From Chlorokybus atmophyticus (Eukaryota; Streptophyta; Chlorokybophyceae; Chlorokybales; Chlorokybaceae): a stretch of DNA of 64,000 nucleotides. A program made the position numbers and the translations under genes. Under the pieces are notes generated by a model. That model was not told where the DNA came from, did no database searches, and saw only the letters and a list, made by a program, of their open reading frames with translations. Each line of letters opens with the position of its first letter. The stretch's first letter is position 1. The stretch covers positions 124,001-188,000 of the forward strand of contig RHPI01002504.1 in the NCBI GenBank assembly GCA_009103225.1. Direction: 5' to 3'. Of this stretch, positions 10,495 to 23,200 are shown piece after piece.

Positions 10495-11872
10495 ATGGCT
10501 CCCAAGCAGAAAAGGAAGACGACTGCGAGGATCAGGGAGCTTACGCCGGCTGTGCTGAAGTTCGAGTTGAATGATACGGACACGTCGCTGGCGAATGCGC
10601 TGAGGCGTATAATGATCGCGGAGGTGCCCACCGTCGCCATCGATCTCGTGGAGGTTGAGAATAACACCTCCGTTCTCAATGACGAATTCCTCGCACACAG
10701 GCTAGGGCTCATACCGCTCAGGTGAGAAGCTTTCTCTTGCGTGCATGCACTCAGTTGTTCTGGAGATATGAGCAGCCTTGCTGCATGCATGCAGGACTGA
10801 ATAAATGCATGCATGCTGCACAATTGCTAGCGTGCATGCAACATCGTTGTTTTGTAGCAGACAGCATTGTTCTTGACATGCGAGTGAGCTATGCATGCTG
10901 TGTTGCTTTTCAGTTTCAGTTCCAGGGTTCAACAGGCAATTTGTTTGCATGCGCAATACATGTATACATGCCTTTTGTCTTGATTGTTTGTTTAGCTATG
11001 TATCGGTTGCTGTACATCATTATCATCCACAATTTACACATTGCACTTTCATGTGCTTGCACATGTCAGGTGTGCACTGCAACAACTGCCGTTGTCTTGC
11101 TAGTACAAACGGTTACACGGTGTTCAGGTCAGAGCGTGCGGCGAACATGGTGTTTGCACGCGACTGCGATCAGTGTTCTGGCGATCAAGAGGCTTGCAAG
11201 AACTGTTCGATCGAGTTGAACTTGAGCGCTCGCTGCACAGACGCGGGCACGCTGGATGTGACGGCCAACGACATCGTGCCATCAGCATCAGACCCTGCTG
11301 TGGTTCCCGTGGACGATGCCGATGGCGCGGGCTCAGGTGGGCGCGGGATCATGATCGTGAAGTTGAGGAGAGGGCAGGAGGTGAAGGTGAGGTGCATTGC
11401 GCGCAAAGGGATAGGTAAAGACCACGCCAAGTGGAACCCCGTTGCCACGGTGGCTATGCTCCACGTGCCGGAGATAAAGCTCAACCGGCCTTTGCTCGAC
11501 ACGCTCACGCTTGAGCAGAAGGAAGAGTGGGTGGCTTCTTGTCCCACGCGCGTGTTTCGCGTCAACAACGCCACGGGTGCGGTTGAGGTGGAGAACGCTG
11601 AGGCTTATACCTACGATGATGAGTGCATTGCCAAGGCTGAGGCCATGGGTAAGCCTGGTCTCGTGAACATACGCATGCGTGAGGATGCTTTCGTCTTTAC
11701 CATCGAGTCCACTGGCGCTCTCAAACCGGGTCAGATAGTCCTCGACTCCATTGACATCCTCATGCGCAAGCTCGCTGTCCTCAAAGAGCATCTCAAAGTT
11801 GACTATGATGGAGACACCACCGTGTTTGGCGACCTTGCTGGTCACGTTGCTGCACCTTCCGTGGGAGGCTGA
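10495..11872 (+). CDS. RPB3: RNA polymerase II subunit RPB3
   Basis: Two exons, 10495-10721 and 11128-11872; 323 aa, in phase. RPB3 forms the alpha-like heterodimer with RPB11 that starts Pol II assembly. Exon 1 holds the alpha-type dimerisation motif ([13 protein letters not shown]) and [11 protein letters not shown]. Exon 2 opens with the RPB3 zinc loop ([14 protein letters not shown], four cysteines), followed by the insert domain, [30 protein letters not shown], and a C-terminal dimerisation segment ending in KEHLKVD. The EAYTYDDE and [11 protein letters not shown] stretches are features of plant NRPB3 rather than the animal form. An alternative is an RPAC1-type subunit, but the zinc loop and KWNP segment favour RPB3. 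Confidence 0.95.
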
Positions 11873-12785
11873 TTTTGCTGTACATGTTGCATGTAGTATC
11901 TACCGAGTCACCCACCTCTGACCTGTAGTGGTAGCCAGCTGTAGACTGTGCACGACAGTCTCAGGAAGCATCTTGTACAAATACGTATGCGCAGCAATGC
12001 AAAGACACTGTTTAGTATGGGGCAATCAGTAATTCGCTGATGCCTAAGCACCCTACAGACATAAGCAGCCACTATTGGGCTGATTTTGCATGTCGCTCAA
12101 TGCACTTGCAGCACTGCTGGCTGAATGCATGGTAGAATGAGTGCGCAAGTTGGTGCAATGCGTGTAGAAGGCAACTTGCATAGTGATCCCCCTGCATGCT
12201 TGGCGGCAAACAACGTAACACCAGTGATGACAACATGGAATGTGCTGTCTCCTCATCGTGCTGTCCACACATATGCCGTCCGCAGTGTTTGTACAAAATG
12301 TAATGCGGGGTACAATTAATGCGGTGTGTATCAGAGATAGTATGCTGCACCTGCCACATGTATACAGTCTGTTATGTGCACAGTGCATCCCTGGTTTCTC
12401 GTCATGATTATTTGCAGGCATGGTTTTGGCTTGCCACACAACTGGAATCGCATAAGGTGTCATTCTTGAAGCATACTGGAGCCAAATGCAGTTTCATATG
12501 CAAGGTACAGTGCAGACTTTGTTTGAGTGAATGCATGAGCAGCGCCCATATACCACCCTGAGTGCCACATTCGACGACATACACAGCCAGACATTGGGGA
12601 GACAAACCGAGGCAGCATGACACCCTGTGTTGCGTGCACAAAACTTGATGAATACCCTACGCTACCACTATCCAACAACAAGTAGTACGGCCCTACTGTA
12701 TGGTGCAATGTCCCATATCGGAACTGCACAGCAAGATTTAAAAACACTCACACACGCTCCAACTCATGCATAGGCCCTGTGGCCG
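11873..12785. other. Convergent intergenic region, no gene seen
   Basis: Lies between the 3' ends of RPB3 and CK2 beta. No coding or RNA signal was recognised; it presumably holds both 3' untranslated regions. Confidence 0.5.
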
Positions 12786-14162
12786 TCACCGCGCTGAATG
12801 GTGAAGCTTAAACCCGAAGATGCGGGGCACATATGACTGGGAGGGTTTGGGAGGCTTGAGATAAGAATATGTCATGAGGAACAGGTGGGGAAAGGTGGTG
12901 CCGAAATAGGCGCCGTCAATGTTGCCCTGATACTTGGACCGCGGGTAGTAGATGTCCTCGCATTTTGGGCAATAGATTTTCACCGTGGATGTGCGGGGGA
13001 TATCACTCTGGCCGACAGGCAGGCACGGCTGCCCACTGCAATACACCCGCGGGCAGCGCCCGAAGTCCACATTCTTGCACTTCTCCAACATGGTGCTCAT
13101 ACCACGCCCGGTAAGGATGTAACGCACGTGTATGAGACCATACAGCATCTCGGCCGCCGACTCCACCATCTCGTGCTGCTCTTCAGTAAGCATATCATCA
13201 TTGGGTGACTCCACATCAAGTATTAAGTCCAGAGCATAGTCGTAGTAAGGGACTTGGCTAGACAGCCCCGAGAGGTTGAAATCGTCCTGAATGTACTCCT
13301 CCTCAACCTCGCAGAAGAACTCGTTGCCCTTCAGCGAGCAGAACCACGCTATCCACGACGTGTCTTCCTCCTCGTCATCGGATGCGCCGCCGGCGGAGCC
13401 GTCTCCGCCATCCTCGGAGTCCTCCTTGTCGCTGGACTCGGAGTCTGAATCAACTGTGGCATCGGAAGGTGGAGCTGCTGCTGCTGCGGCGGCGGCAGCA
13501 AGGGCGGCTTCTGACTTTGCGCGCGGTCGCCCCGATGATGATGCGGCCGCCCCTCCCGAGCTGCGTGGTTTCGCCGTGCGTGTCGTCCCCGCCGCTTCCT
13601 CCTTGACCCCGTCCTCGACGCCTCGCAATCGCCCTGATTCCGCCTGCAAGCTCTGCCAATGAGAAGAGCAAAGGTGTGCACACACACCTTGCGCCACAAA
13701 TTGCGTCGCAATACACTGTCACTGTCCATACTACATACTCCCCGACACAATTGCTTTCCTGGACAACAAAGGCGTGTTCTACCATATTCTCGCTGTGTAC
13801 TTGACAATAGTCTTCTTCATGCAGCAATGTTCCTGACCACACGACCATAGCCCTGACCCCAAGCCCAAGTCCAACCAAAACAGGCGCAACTCTCAGCTGC
13901 ATGAAGTAGACCAGTAGAGACAATGACAACCCAACCCTGATGTGCATATATACGAATAAGGTCGTAGCAACGATGTTACAAGCAAAAGGTATGGGCACTT
14001 GGAGAAAGCATGTTTGGAGCATGGTGAGCGTTGGGCACTCTTCGTGCATTTCACACTGGATGTGCACAATACCACGCCCAGCTGCCAGGCGTAACTGAAA
14101 ACAACCCTTAGCAATACTAAATGCACGCAGCTTACCGCGGCGGCTGGCCGGTCCTTGTACAT
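12786..14162 (-). CDS. CKB: Casein kinase II regulatory subunit beta
   Basis: Two exons on the minus strand: 14162-14136 (nine codons, MYKDRPAAA) and 13652-12786; 297 aa. CK2 beta dimerises and holds two catalytic alpha subunits, and in plants links CK2 to light and clock signalling. The tiny first exon matches the MYRERG-type start of plant CK2 beta. A plant-type low-complexity, Ser/Ala/Asp/Glu-rich extension precedes the core. The core reads [43 protein letters not shown], the acidic loop, then the zinc-binding CPRVYC ... CPKC pair and [12 protein letters not shown]. The C-terminus is [24 protein letters not shown] telo-box is 179 bases upstream of the start. Confidence 0.95.
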
Positions 14163-14340
14163 GGCTTGCACTTCTATGACGCCTGCCTCGTCCACCGCCA
14201 CAGGCGGCGACGGAGCGCTCCCCTGCCGGCTGCTACCGCTCAGTGCAGCCAGCAGCGCCGCCCGCCCATCCCAACCCTGTACGCCGGCTCTCCATCAGGG
14301 TTTGATACACACATTCCCAGCACTGGTGCTGCTAGACAGC

Positions 14341-14348
14341 TAGGGTTT
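14341..14348 (-). promoter_or_regulatory. Telo-box upstream of CK2 beta
   Basis: TAGGGTTT on the plus strand, that is AAACCCTA in the direction of CK2 beta. In plants telo-boxes recruit TRB-type Myb factors and mark housekeeping promoters. Confidence 0.45.
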
Positions 14349-14628
14349 GCCAGCGCTGCCGGCACTAGAGAGCTGTGATATGCTGTCCATGACGCAGCTT
14401 GACCCACAGCTCACCAACGACGGCGACGACGACGACGACAACAACAACAAGCACATGCAGCTGAGAGCAACCCTTGATCACGGAGGGAGACTGAGACGGA
14501 CAGAGACAAAACCTCCTCCCACCCACCTCAACGGAAGGGAAGCAGCTGCTCCACGGCGCAGCTCCAGAATCAGCCAGCGGAAGTTAAGCCTCAACCACGC
14601 ACCTGGCCTGTAACTCCTTGCCAACAGA

Positions 14629-14658
14629 GGCGGCGGCGGCGGCGGCGGCGGCGGCGGT
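14629..14658. repeat. GGC trinucleotide microsatellite
   Basis: About ten consecutive GGC units. No reading frame of note. Confidence 0.9.
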
Positions 14659-15810
14659 TAAGGCGCCAGCAGTTCCCGCGCTGTGAATGAACGTGTGTCC
14701 CACTGTGTGACACACGCGCACTTATGATGTGGGTGGGTGTTGGTGTGTATCAGGGTGTGTGTTGGTGTGTATCACAGCGTTGGCGACGGTCGGTTATTCC
14801 CGCCATCAGAATGGTCCATCGTACCATTTGCAAAAGGTCGTGTATCGCGATCTGCCTAAACAACATATTGTCAGAAACACCGAGGTATGTCAATGACATC
14901 ATGTCATACCTTGATAATGATACATGACAGACCAATGTGTGTCATGTAATATTATATTATACCAAAAATACATTATGTTAAAATATATGTATATAGCATA
15001 AGTCATGTTAAACACATACATAGTATTGCCATACAAGTGAAGGTATAGCAGTGGTCGCACCAAATTTAAATTTTCTCTGCATATCGTTTTGCGTACAGCC
15101 GCATGTGAATGCACCTCAGTGATGACATTGTGATGTAGATCATTTCTCATAAGCAATACGGATTGTGAAAGTTGAGCCATCTATAAGCTGTTGTATCACA
15201 GTGCATTTGCAATATATTCGAATCAACTATAATAATTCAGGTGATATAATCGAATACGATGCTTGCAGATCTATTATAATAGCTTTAATTTTGCATAATC
15301 GTGTATAAACTTGCACACATCACCCTTAGCATGTTACCTTCCCAATATTTGCAAAGTGTTTAAGTAGAGAATGCATGCTTAATAGTTGTTTAATTTATGA
15401 CGCAAATTGCAGCGCTTCAAGCATTTCCACACCTTCCACAACGTCATGCTAGCAGCACCAAATTAACTTGCTTCACCTTGTAGAGTTTTTATAGAGTTTA
15501 CGTCATGAACAACATAATTTAGCACACATATTGTGTAGCATTGTTTGTACTTAATCTGCTTAACATCAAACCATAGTATTCATTATTATGAGCAAAACAT
15601 GCAGCATGTACAACGTACTCATTATCGTCAATATTGCGTTGCCTACTACCGACGCAACTAGTGATGCACCTAGTGTGTGTGTATGTGCCTCTCACATACA
15701 AGTGTGCACACACTAAGGATAAGTGCAGCAAGCACACCAACTATAGAGACAATGTGCGACCCATTGTATTAAGCAGTATACAGTGGCATATATACTATGC
15801 TACTAAGCAC

Positions 15811-15909
15811 TAGTCAACTCTAGTCATCTCTAGTCAAAGTCAACACTAGTCAACACTGGTCAATAGTCAAAGTCAACGGTCAGAGTCAAAGTTGACCATG
15901 GTTGACCAT
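15811..15909. promoter_or_regulatory. Cluster of ten W-box cores (TTGAC/GTCAA)
   Basis: GTCAA occurs at about 15813, 15833, 15839, 15849, 15859, 15866, 15872 and 15885, and TTGAC at 15892 and 15902. TTGAC is the core bound by WRKY factors of the green lineage. Several sites are in near-tandem form (TAGTCAACAC; AAAGTCAACG). Further TTTGAC cores lie near 16080 and 16100. The cluster is about 1.65 kb upstream of the CK2 beta start and 1.3 kb past the TIC236 stop, so its target is unclear. Confidence 0.5.
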
Positions 15910-15911
15910 AA

Positions 15912-15950
15912 CTGTCGTAACTCCTGTAACTCTCGTAACTCCCGTAACTA
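15912..15950. repeat. Short tandem repeat CGTAACTCC
   Basis: Four imperfect copies of a 9-10-base unit (CGTAACTCC, TGTAACTCT, CGTAACTCC, CGTAACTAT), directly after the TTGAC cluster. Confidence 0.7.
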
Positions 15951-16979
15951 TGAAGGTTAAGCTGATCATACCAACTACATGTAGGCGCCGCCTATACATG
16001 TACATTCAACAACATATAACCTTTAACATCAGGCAGGGTTGTATACGCATTCGCGGCGGGGGAAGTCATCGGAATAACGCTTTGACCTGGTGACATTCGA
16101 GTTTGACTATGACTTCCTAACGTCACCGTCACTATAACAGCTTGTGGTCAACGCTCAGGGTTGGCGGTGTGAGCAATGGATCAGCGAAGCGGCGCAAGTA
16201 CGGGGACCACCTATCAACGGACACCAACTACCGCTAATGGAGGTACATGGCTACCAAGAAGACTTTTGACACGTGCTACGCTTGTGCGCACATAGTAACG
16301 GTGCCAGGAACGGAGCAGCGGCGCCCAAAGGGTGCGTGCGGCTGCCGCCGGCAATTGGCATGTGCCTTGCAACGAGCGCAAGCGATGGACATGATCGTCA
16401 TGGAGCATGGAGCACCGACAGTGGCGGCAATAGCGGCTGTAGGGCCCGGGGCACAAGGACGCGTGACCACATAGGCGGATGCAACTCGCAGTAGTAATCT
16501 AATGGTCACATGTATAAGAGATGGAATGCTAGAATGTTTACAGGGTGCGGGAGTACTCATGCTAGTGTTTGCAGCAGACCAAAAGACTGTTGTGTGCGTA
16601 CAAGAGATGGCGCTATCAGTACTTTTCCATGGTATGCTGAAATGAGCAAGTGTAGGTTGATGATGTTGTCTATGCTGAGTGTCCTCGATAGGAAGCGTTT
16701 CAAAGGGACACCATGTTACATGCGTGTATAGCAGTAAGAGATACACGTACAAATTGCAACAGAAGGAGAGTGGGCGGCGGAGACAGAGGGAGAGAGAGGA
16801 GGGTGAGTCCGTCTGCTGTCTGCTGCCACCATTGCGACATGGCCAATAGCTGACTGTGTGAAACGCCTTGTGTACAGGTAATGGTGTATGCATGTTGACT
16901 AACGGGGCAAGAGCAATAGCGAAGCTACCTAGGTTGTATAGGCAGCCCGGTGGTGAAATAAGTTGCTGACATGTTAGAC

Positions 16980-17045
16980 TGTGCTTGTACTTGCGTATGT
17001 CACATGGGCCGTGCAATGGTGAGTCACATGTACAGCATTGCATAT
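16980..17045 (-). repeat. Dispersed ~65-bp repeat, copy 1
   Basis: Read on the minus strand, it matches 36183-36250 (plus) almost base for base around ATGTGACTCACCATTGCACG. Copy 2 lies in an intron of the 380-aa gene. The family is unknown; it may be a fragment of a short interspersed element. Confidence 0.7.
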
Positions 17046-17216
17046 ATTCTACACAGCAGCATACCCCTTTGTAAACAATGTCGACCCTGACATCAGCTCA
17101 ACATGCGCTCAGTGCAAACACTGGCGGGCCTTTTTAAGAAGCTGCCAATATAGGCTCGGCATTAATCATACATAGCTACTAAGTAAGCACAGTTACGACG
17201 GAAGCAACACATGCGT

Positions 17217-20200
17217 CTAGCTTGAGCTCTGCGGCGCGGCAGAATACTCCACAGACAGTGTGTTGTCAAGAGGTGACGCGCCACTAAGCTTGATGCGACA
17301 CTTGTTGTTCAATTGGTACAAAAGAGACCACTGGGTCGACATCAGCCCAGACTCCTGAAGCTTTCGCGACACCGAAGCATGCAGGCGATCACCAAACTGA
17401 ACTTCAATATCAGTTCCTAATGACAGCTGGCTCAGACCTTGCAGACCGTCCGTCGTAGATATCGGGTCTGAAAGCAGGTTGGGAATGGAAGGCGCCGACA
17501 CAAGCCGCCAGCGCGCCTGCCCAAGTTGCCCCTGAGTCTCAATTTTGGGCAGGAGCGCTTTAATGGTTGATGTCGCCAGCGAGCTGAACGCCAGCTGGCC
17601 ATCTGCTGCCAGTAAAGACTCCTGAAGTTGGCTCTCGAGAAAGCGAGCCACCTCTGATGTCTGCAGAGCTTCACCGCTGCCAGAGAGATCCGTCAGCACC
17701 ACGTGGTCGGGCCACGTGCTGGCGCGGCCCTCAATGCGCATGCGCACGTCCGAGCCGATCAGCTGGACATCCAGGACGGGATCCAGGCCCTGTTCCGGGA
17801 CGAATATGGCCCTGTTCGGGTGATCCCTTTGCAAGCGCATCTGTGCCGCCACCAGATTGACATCACCGCTGTCAAACCTGATGACACCGCTGGGTCGTAT
17901 GTTCACGGGATCCAGAGCACCAGCCAACTGAAGTTGGCCTTCAGCAGCAAAATTGACTACAAATGGATACATGACTCGCATCTTTGGACCCAGCACAAGC
18001 CTCAGATCCTTCAGAACTATTGGCACTGCAGGCGGCTGCTGTTCTTCTACCCGTGGGGTGTTCTTGAGCACTAGTAGACCGGACGACTCAGCAGCAGTTC
18101 CTGTACTGGTTGCCTCCTGAAAGAGGAATGTAACCACAGACATCAGCCCAGTGCTGACTCACACAGTGCATGCCGCTGCAGCTGATGCGTACCTGCTCTG
18201 TTGTCGCAGGGCGATCGTTGGCAGATAGAAAAGCTACGCCACGACTGAGGCGGATCTTCCCGCCTACCTCTGGCTTTGCCAATGCACCCGTTACTGTGAC
18301 AGTCGAATCGATGTGACCACTGTGACAGCGCAATATCAGTACAGTGTAACAGCAGCTACGTCATGATCACATCATGACCCGAACCTGTAGGCATTCTTCA
18401 CTCGCACTTCCACCCTGTTCAAGTTGACACTGATGCCCTTGCTTGCATCCTTCTTGAACAATGGCAAGTCACCCTTGACGGATATTCGCCCATGATGACC
18501 CGTCTTGACATCCTGATCAGGGCGCCCCAATGAGGCAAACGGTGTAATGGAAAACGCTGATTCCTATCTAACTGCACAATGAGGTGATACCTACCAGGCT
18601 TTCAATGCGCAGCTTGTTCTGTACAAGCTGGATGGCGGCATTAACATTGACCAACGGTTTTGGAAATATGTCAGAAACAATGCCTGCACGCGTTATAACT
18701 GCAGAACCATCAACAACAGGCTTCTGCAATGTTCCCCGCACTTTCATGTTGATATCGGCACCTCCTTGTTGCCACTGTCACAATGCACCCATGGTCAGGC
18801 ATGATGTTTTGGACGCAGACGGCGATACAAGCGCCTATGTTGAACTGACCTGTACATTAGGAGCAATGGCTCCTATCAACGCCATTCCACTGTCCTTGAC
18901 TGATGCATCAATGCTGATTGCACTTGCGGCTGGTTTTGCGCTGCCATATGATGACAGTATTCCGGTATCCCGTGGTAACGGTAAGTTCCCATTGAATTTG
19001 ACATGGCCGCCTTGAGTCAAGGCTGGCACCAGTTGCCCGTCAAAGGACAGCACTCCCGATGGTGCCAGTGTGGCGTTGGCTTGAGCAAACTGCAGACACA
19101 GCAACCGCTCAGATGACCACACAGGCCCTCAGACCCTGAAACACCCATTTCCATGGCCGAAGACAGCACCTGGAGAGGGATGGCGTTGATGACACCGTCA
19201 AGGACGCGTACATCCACAGTGCACTGTGGGCTCTGCACAGAGCCTCCCAAATGACCCTTCACAAACAGTGCGCCCGAGACCTCTGGTAAGGACTGTGCCG
19301 ACATGGCTGTAGAGTCCAACGAAGTGTTGAACTGCTGCAGCATAGCTGGAGGCAGCACTTGCCTCGCTTTTTGTGGCACAGAAGCCAAGACCTGTTCATG
19401 GTATGTAAGTTGGTTATTCAATCAGATCACAGCGGGTTTGTTGCTTGAGAGGATGCGTACCTGTCGCCCAAAGCGCAAAGGGAAGTCCATCACGGCAAAA
19501 TTGGCATCTTGCTTGGGACCGAGCAGATTGCCTTCCATTGTGATGCTAGCCTCATCGACATCAAGGCGAAACTTTTTGAGCTCAAGTCCACTGTGAGTTG
19601 TGTATCGTCCGTCTGCTAGCAGATCTTGGAGACGGTGACTGCCCCATTCCCAATCACGACCTCGCACCAAAAAAACAAACTTATCTCCAAGCCCGCCACC
19701 ACCTGACACCTCCACAGCACCTTGCCATTTTCCGCGCAAGTCCTGCAAGCCAGGTAGAACCGCTGTTGCACCGACTTTGGCGCTGTCCTCGCTTCCACCC
19801 TCCAACACGTCCAGAATAGCGCCTTCTGACTTAATCTGTTCTCTTGTCTGGCTGATCTGATCCGATAAGGAAGGGCCGACAACACCCATACTGCGGATGC
19901 CCTCCAGAAAGACCTCCTTGGATCGCGTGGCTTGTGCTGCGTTGTCACTGCTGGTAGAGAGCAGCGATACCAATGGCAGCATCTCTGCCACCTCAGCTTC
20001 AGGTACTGCCAACCGCATCTTCCAAATTGCTTGATCTGTGGTTGCTCCTGCCGGCAGCGTGTACTCCCCTGTCAGCTCATACTGGCTCTCCTGCTGGAAA
20101 AGTACTTGCTGAACAGTGACAGTATCACCACTCCACTTAAAACCCGTCTGCATTTCAGTCCCCTGCAGCCCACTGAAGCGCGGGCGCAGGACGGTGATAT

Positions 20201-23200
20201 TGCCATCGCCAGTCTGCCGCATGTAGTCCAATTCAACGGTTGCCTGTTCTATCATTCCGCGCAAGGCCCCGAGTTCCAGCTCGTTTAGCGGGAGGCTGTT
20301 GAGGCTGACCTGTTGAGAACATACGTGTCACACACGCAATACAAAAGGTAAACAAATGCAGAGAAACCAGCGTTTAGCACAAGAACAAACATACCTGTGT
20401 GCCACGTGAGCTGTGTTTGACATCGGTCCTCATCTGGCCCTTGCGCAAGGAGAACGACCCGCTCTTGCCAATGATGGGGTCCACACCAGTCAGACGGCTC
20501 TGTGCGCTTCTTGCTGCAAGAGCCATGATACAGACCTTGAGGATGATGCTAACAAACCGATGTGCTGAAAGTCCATGACCAACATACCTATGGGCTGTTC
20601 ACCAGCATCCATCAGATCCAACAGCAAATGCTCATCAGGACGGCCTCTTGCAGTCAACTTTACTCGATCCTGAATACACAGCAGCAATACAGTAAGAGCA
20701 AAACACCAGACATGCTACAGTGGGGACTCTCCGCACAAGGCACGGTTGACAACCCAGCACAGCAGATCAGTCAGTCAGTTAATCTTCCTTACCGGGGCTA
20801 TGGAGAGCGTTCCTGACAGCTCAGGGGCAATGCTCAGCTGGTTGATCTTGACACCAGACAAGCTAAGCTTTCCTTGCAAAGCTGTGTTAAGGGACAAACG
20901 CTTCTTGGTAGGGGTTGGTGGCACAGGTAGAAGCGCCATGGACTCAGCTATGTAAGGAGATCCTGGAACTCCACGTTTCTCAGCCAATGGTGAACCTGAA
21001 ACGCATCGGCAATGAGCACCTGACCAAGTTTGAACCTGTGGCTGAACATGAGTACGTACAGTTCGTACACTCAACTCCCCGTGACCTACTGTCTCCACAA
21101 GAGTCTATACTCACCACCAGTCAGGAAGTCCAAAGTTGGCACACTCCCTGTAAATGTAGCGCGACCGCTTAGCTTTAGTTTCACCGCTTGCATGTCGGGT
21201 AGAAGCTGCCAAAGCACTGGCGTTAGGCCCACGTTGTCATGGCAGATGCAGTCTGCCCAATGAAGAATTCGAGATGCGCACCTGAGGTGGAGATGACATG
21301 GCCAAAGGCAAAACGTCAAAGTCGTTGAACCTGACATCCAGATCACAGGCCTCAATCTTTGGGCGGCGATTGAGAAGAATTGCGCGGGCCTGATCACCCC
21401 TCATGCGCAGCACTGCCGGGTCCAAAGGAGGGAAGGATGTGTGAAGAGTCCCTTTTAGATCGAAGGATGAGGCTTTAGAGGTGACGCCCAGGGCCTCCGG
21501 CGTGATGTTGATATGACCGCGAGCTCCATTGAGGGGCCCTTCAGCATTTGGAGCTTGCCATGCGACGTCAATGGTAGGTTTCAACAGATACCCTGTCATA
21601 CTAACATCAGCCAGTGTTCGTCCCAACAGATCTGGAGGCAGCTCTATCTGTGGTGACACGTATCGCCTCAGTATAGCATCTGTCGCAAGATCGCGTCCTC
21701 GTATCAAGACATTCACAGCATTTGGGTCCTTCTCTGCCTACAGAAACAGATAGGATGTTGGGCTCCAATTCATGCAAGCCAACTTGCTGGCGGCAGGATG
21801 AGGTGCATACCTTTGGACCGACATGCATGGTTCCTGAGCCTGCCAAAGTCCCACCTCCAACAAGATTGGCCTCGACAGAATGTAGCAACATCATCTGCAG
21901 GCATCAGCATGCCACGTTCAGCAAGGCTGTAACAGCTCGACCACTGAATTTATGCATCCTCCCAGCAAGTGACTGCATACATCTGTTTTCGTGTTGAGAG
22001 TGTAGACTGCTCCTGCCGATGTGAATGGAACTCGGTCATAAGTGAGAACTGAGCCCAGTGTAGCACCCAGGAGTTGAGATGCATAGCTGATGGGAGCTTG
22101 AGGGCCAGACTTTGGTGACTCTGCGCAAGCAGCTGCTGTGCCAGTAAACTTTGGTTTCTCAACGGGCCCTGTAACCTGGACAACTCCCTTTACGTGACCT
22201 GCAACCTGAGAAATTGCCACACAATGCGCTTAGCGATAAGAACTAAGAGATTGCAGTAGCAACGAGCAGATTGTTTGCTGAAGAGTTGCACATTGTACCG
22301 GATATGGTGGTGGAAGTACACCGAAGGTGTCCATGAGGGCGTTCACTTCAACTGGATCAGCCTGTGCAAAGTAACGTTAGGCCACACTCAGCTCGGTTGT
22401 GCACACTGCTGAGGCTATTGAGGAAACCAGTACATTACCATGCCGACAATGCGGTACTCGCCAGTCTTGGGTGTAAGGTCCATGTCACCACTGCCTGTCA
22501 GGTTGACCGCACCGTACTTGCCTGCAGCGTATATGAAGTGCATCTTGCTTCCTTGGAACAGTAGTTCCAGGTCCATATCCTACAAGAAGAAACCCTGTGT
22601 AAGTGGACCATATGTCAGCGAAGGCAACCACGACTGCCAAGCGCTCTGCGAGTGCTGAAGCTGAATACCGTGAAGCTGGAAGGGGACTCATCGATGTGGA
22701 ATGCAACACCCTGCAGCCATAACCGGCCTCCATATGCTGGGCAAGTGTCTCCTTTGCCGCCGCTCAATAACAGCTGCAGACACAACCAAAGCAGAAAAAA
22801 GCTGACCGCAATATGCCAAATGTTTGGGTACTTGACAAGCGCACTGTGTGTCTGATGTACCTTCCCACTCACGCGGCCATCCGTCACGTCAAATGGGAGA
22901 TCAACAATTCGCTCCGCCAACTGCCATTGCAACGAATTAATGTCACATGCGGCCTGTGCAGACATAGCCAGGAGAGCCTTCACATATGCATGCCACATAC
23001 CGGAGTGTGAAAGTTGTCAAACTGGATGTTGGTCGTCCAGCGCTCTGCAAATGGTTGCGCATCACACACCACGCGGATGTCACCACCATCCATACTCCTG
23101 ATCAGTGCAACCTCCTGTCCTACATTGCGACTGATGGCCCGCCCAGCAACATCCACATAGTAATGGTCAAATCTCCTTGACATTCGTACAAAACCATTTA

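Larger units (their letters stand above)
14660..17216. other. Intergenic region between CK2 beta and TIC236, no gene seen
   Basis: No exon structure was recognised. The longest ORF (16276-17043, minus, 255 codons) lacks protein-like composition and overlaps a dispersed repeat. The region holds the TTGAC cluster listed separately. Confidence 0.5.

Noticed and set aside
10369-10725. Earlier start for RPB3 at 10369 (Arg-rich leader)
   Set aside because: The leader is translation of a GGC/GGA-rich untranslated region; the ATG at 10495 gives the usual RPB3 N-terminus.
15811-15950. CRISPR-like array
   Set aside because: The repeats are 5-10 bases with no uniform spacers, and the genome is eukaryotic.
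16276-17043. 255-codon minus-strand ORF as a gene
   Set aside because: Composition is not protein-like, there is no conserved segment, and its N-terminal part is a dispersed repeat shared with an intron at 36.2 kb.
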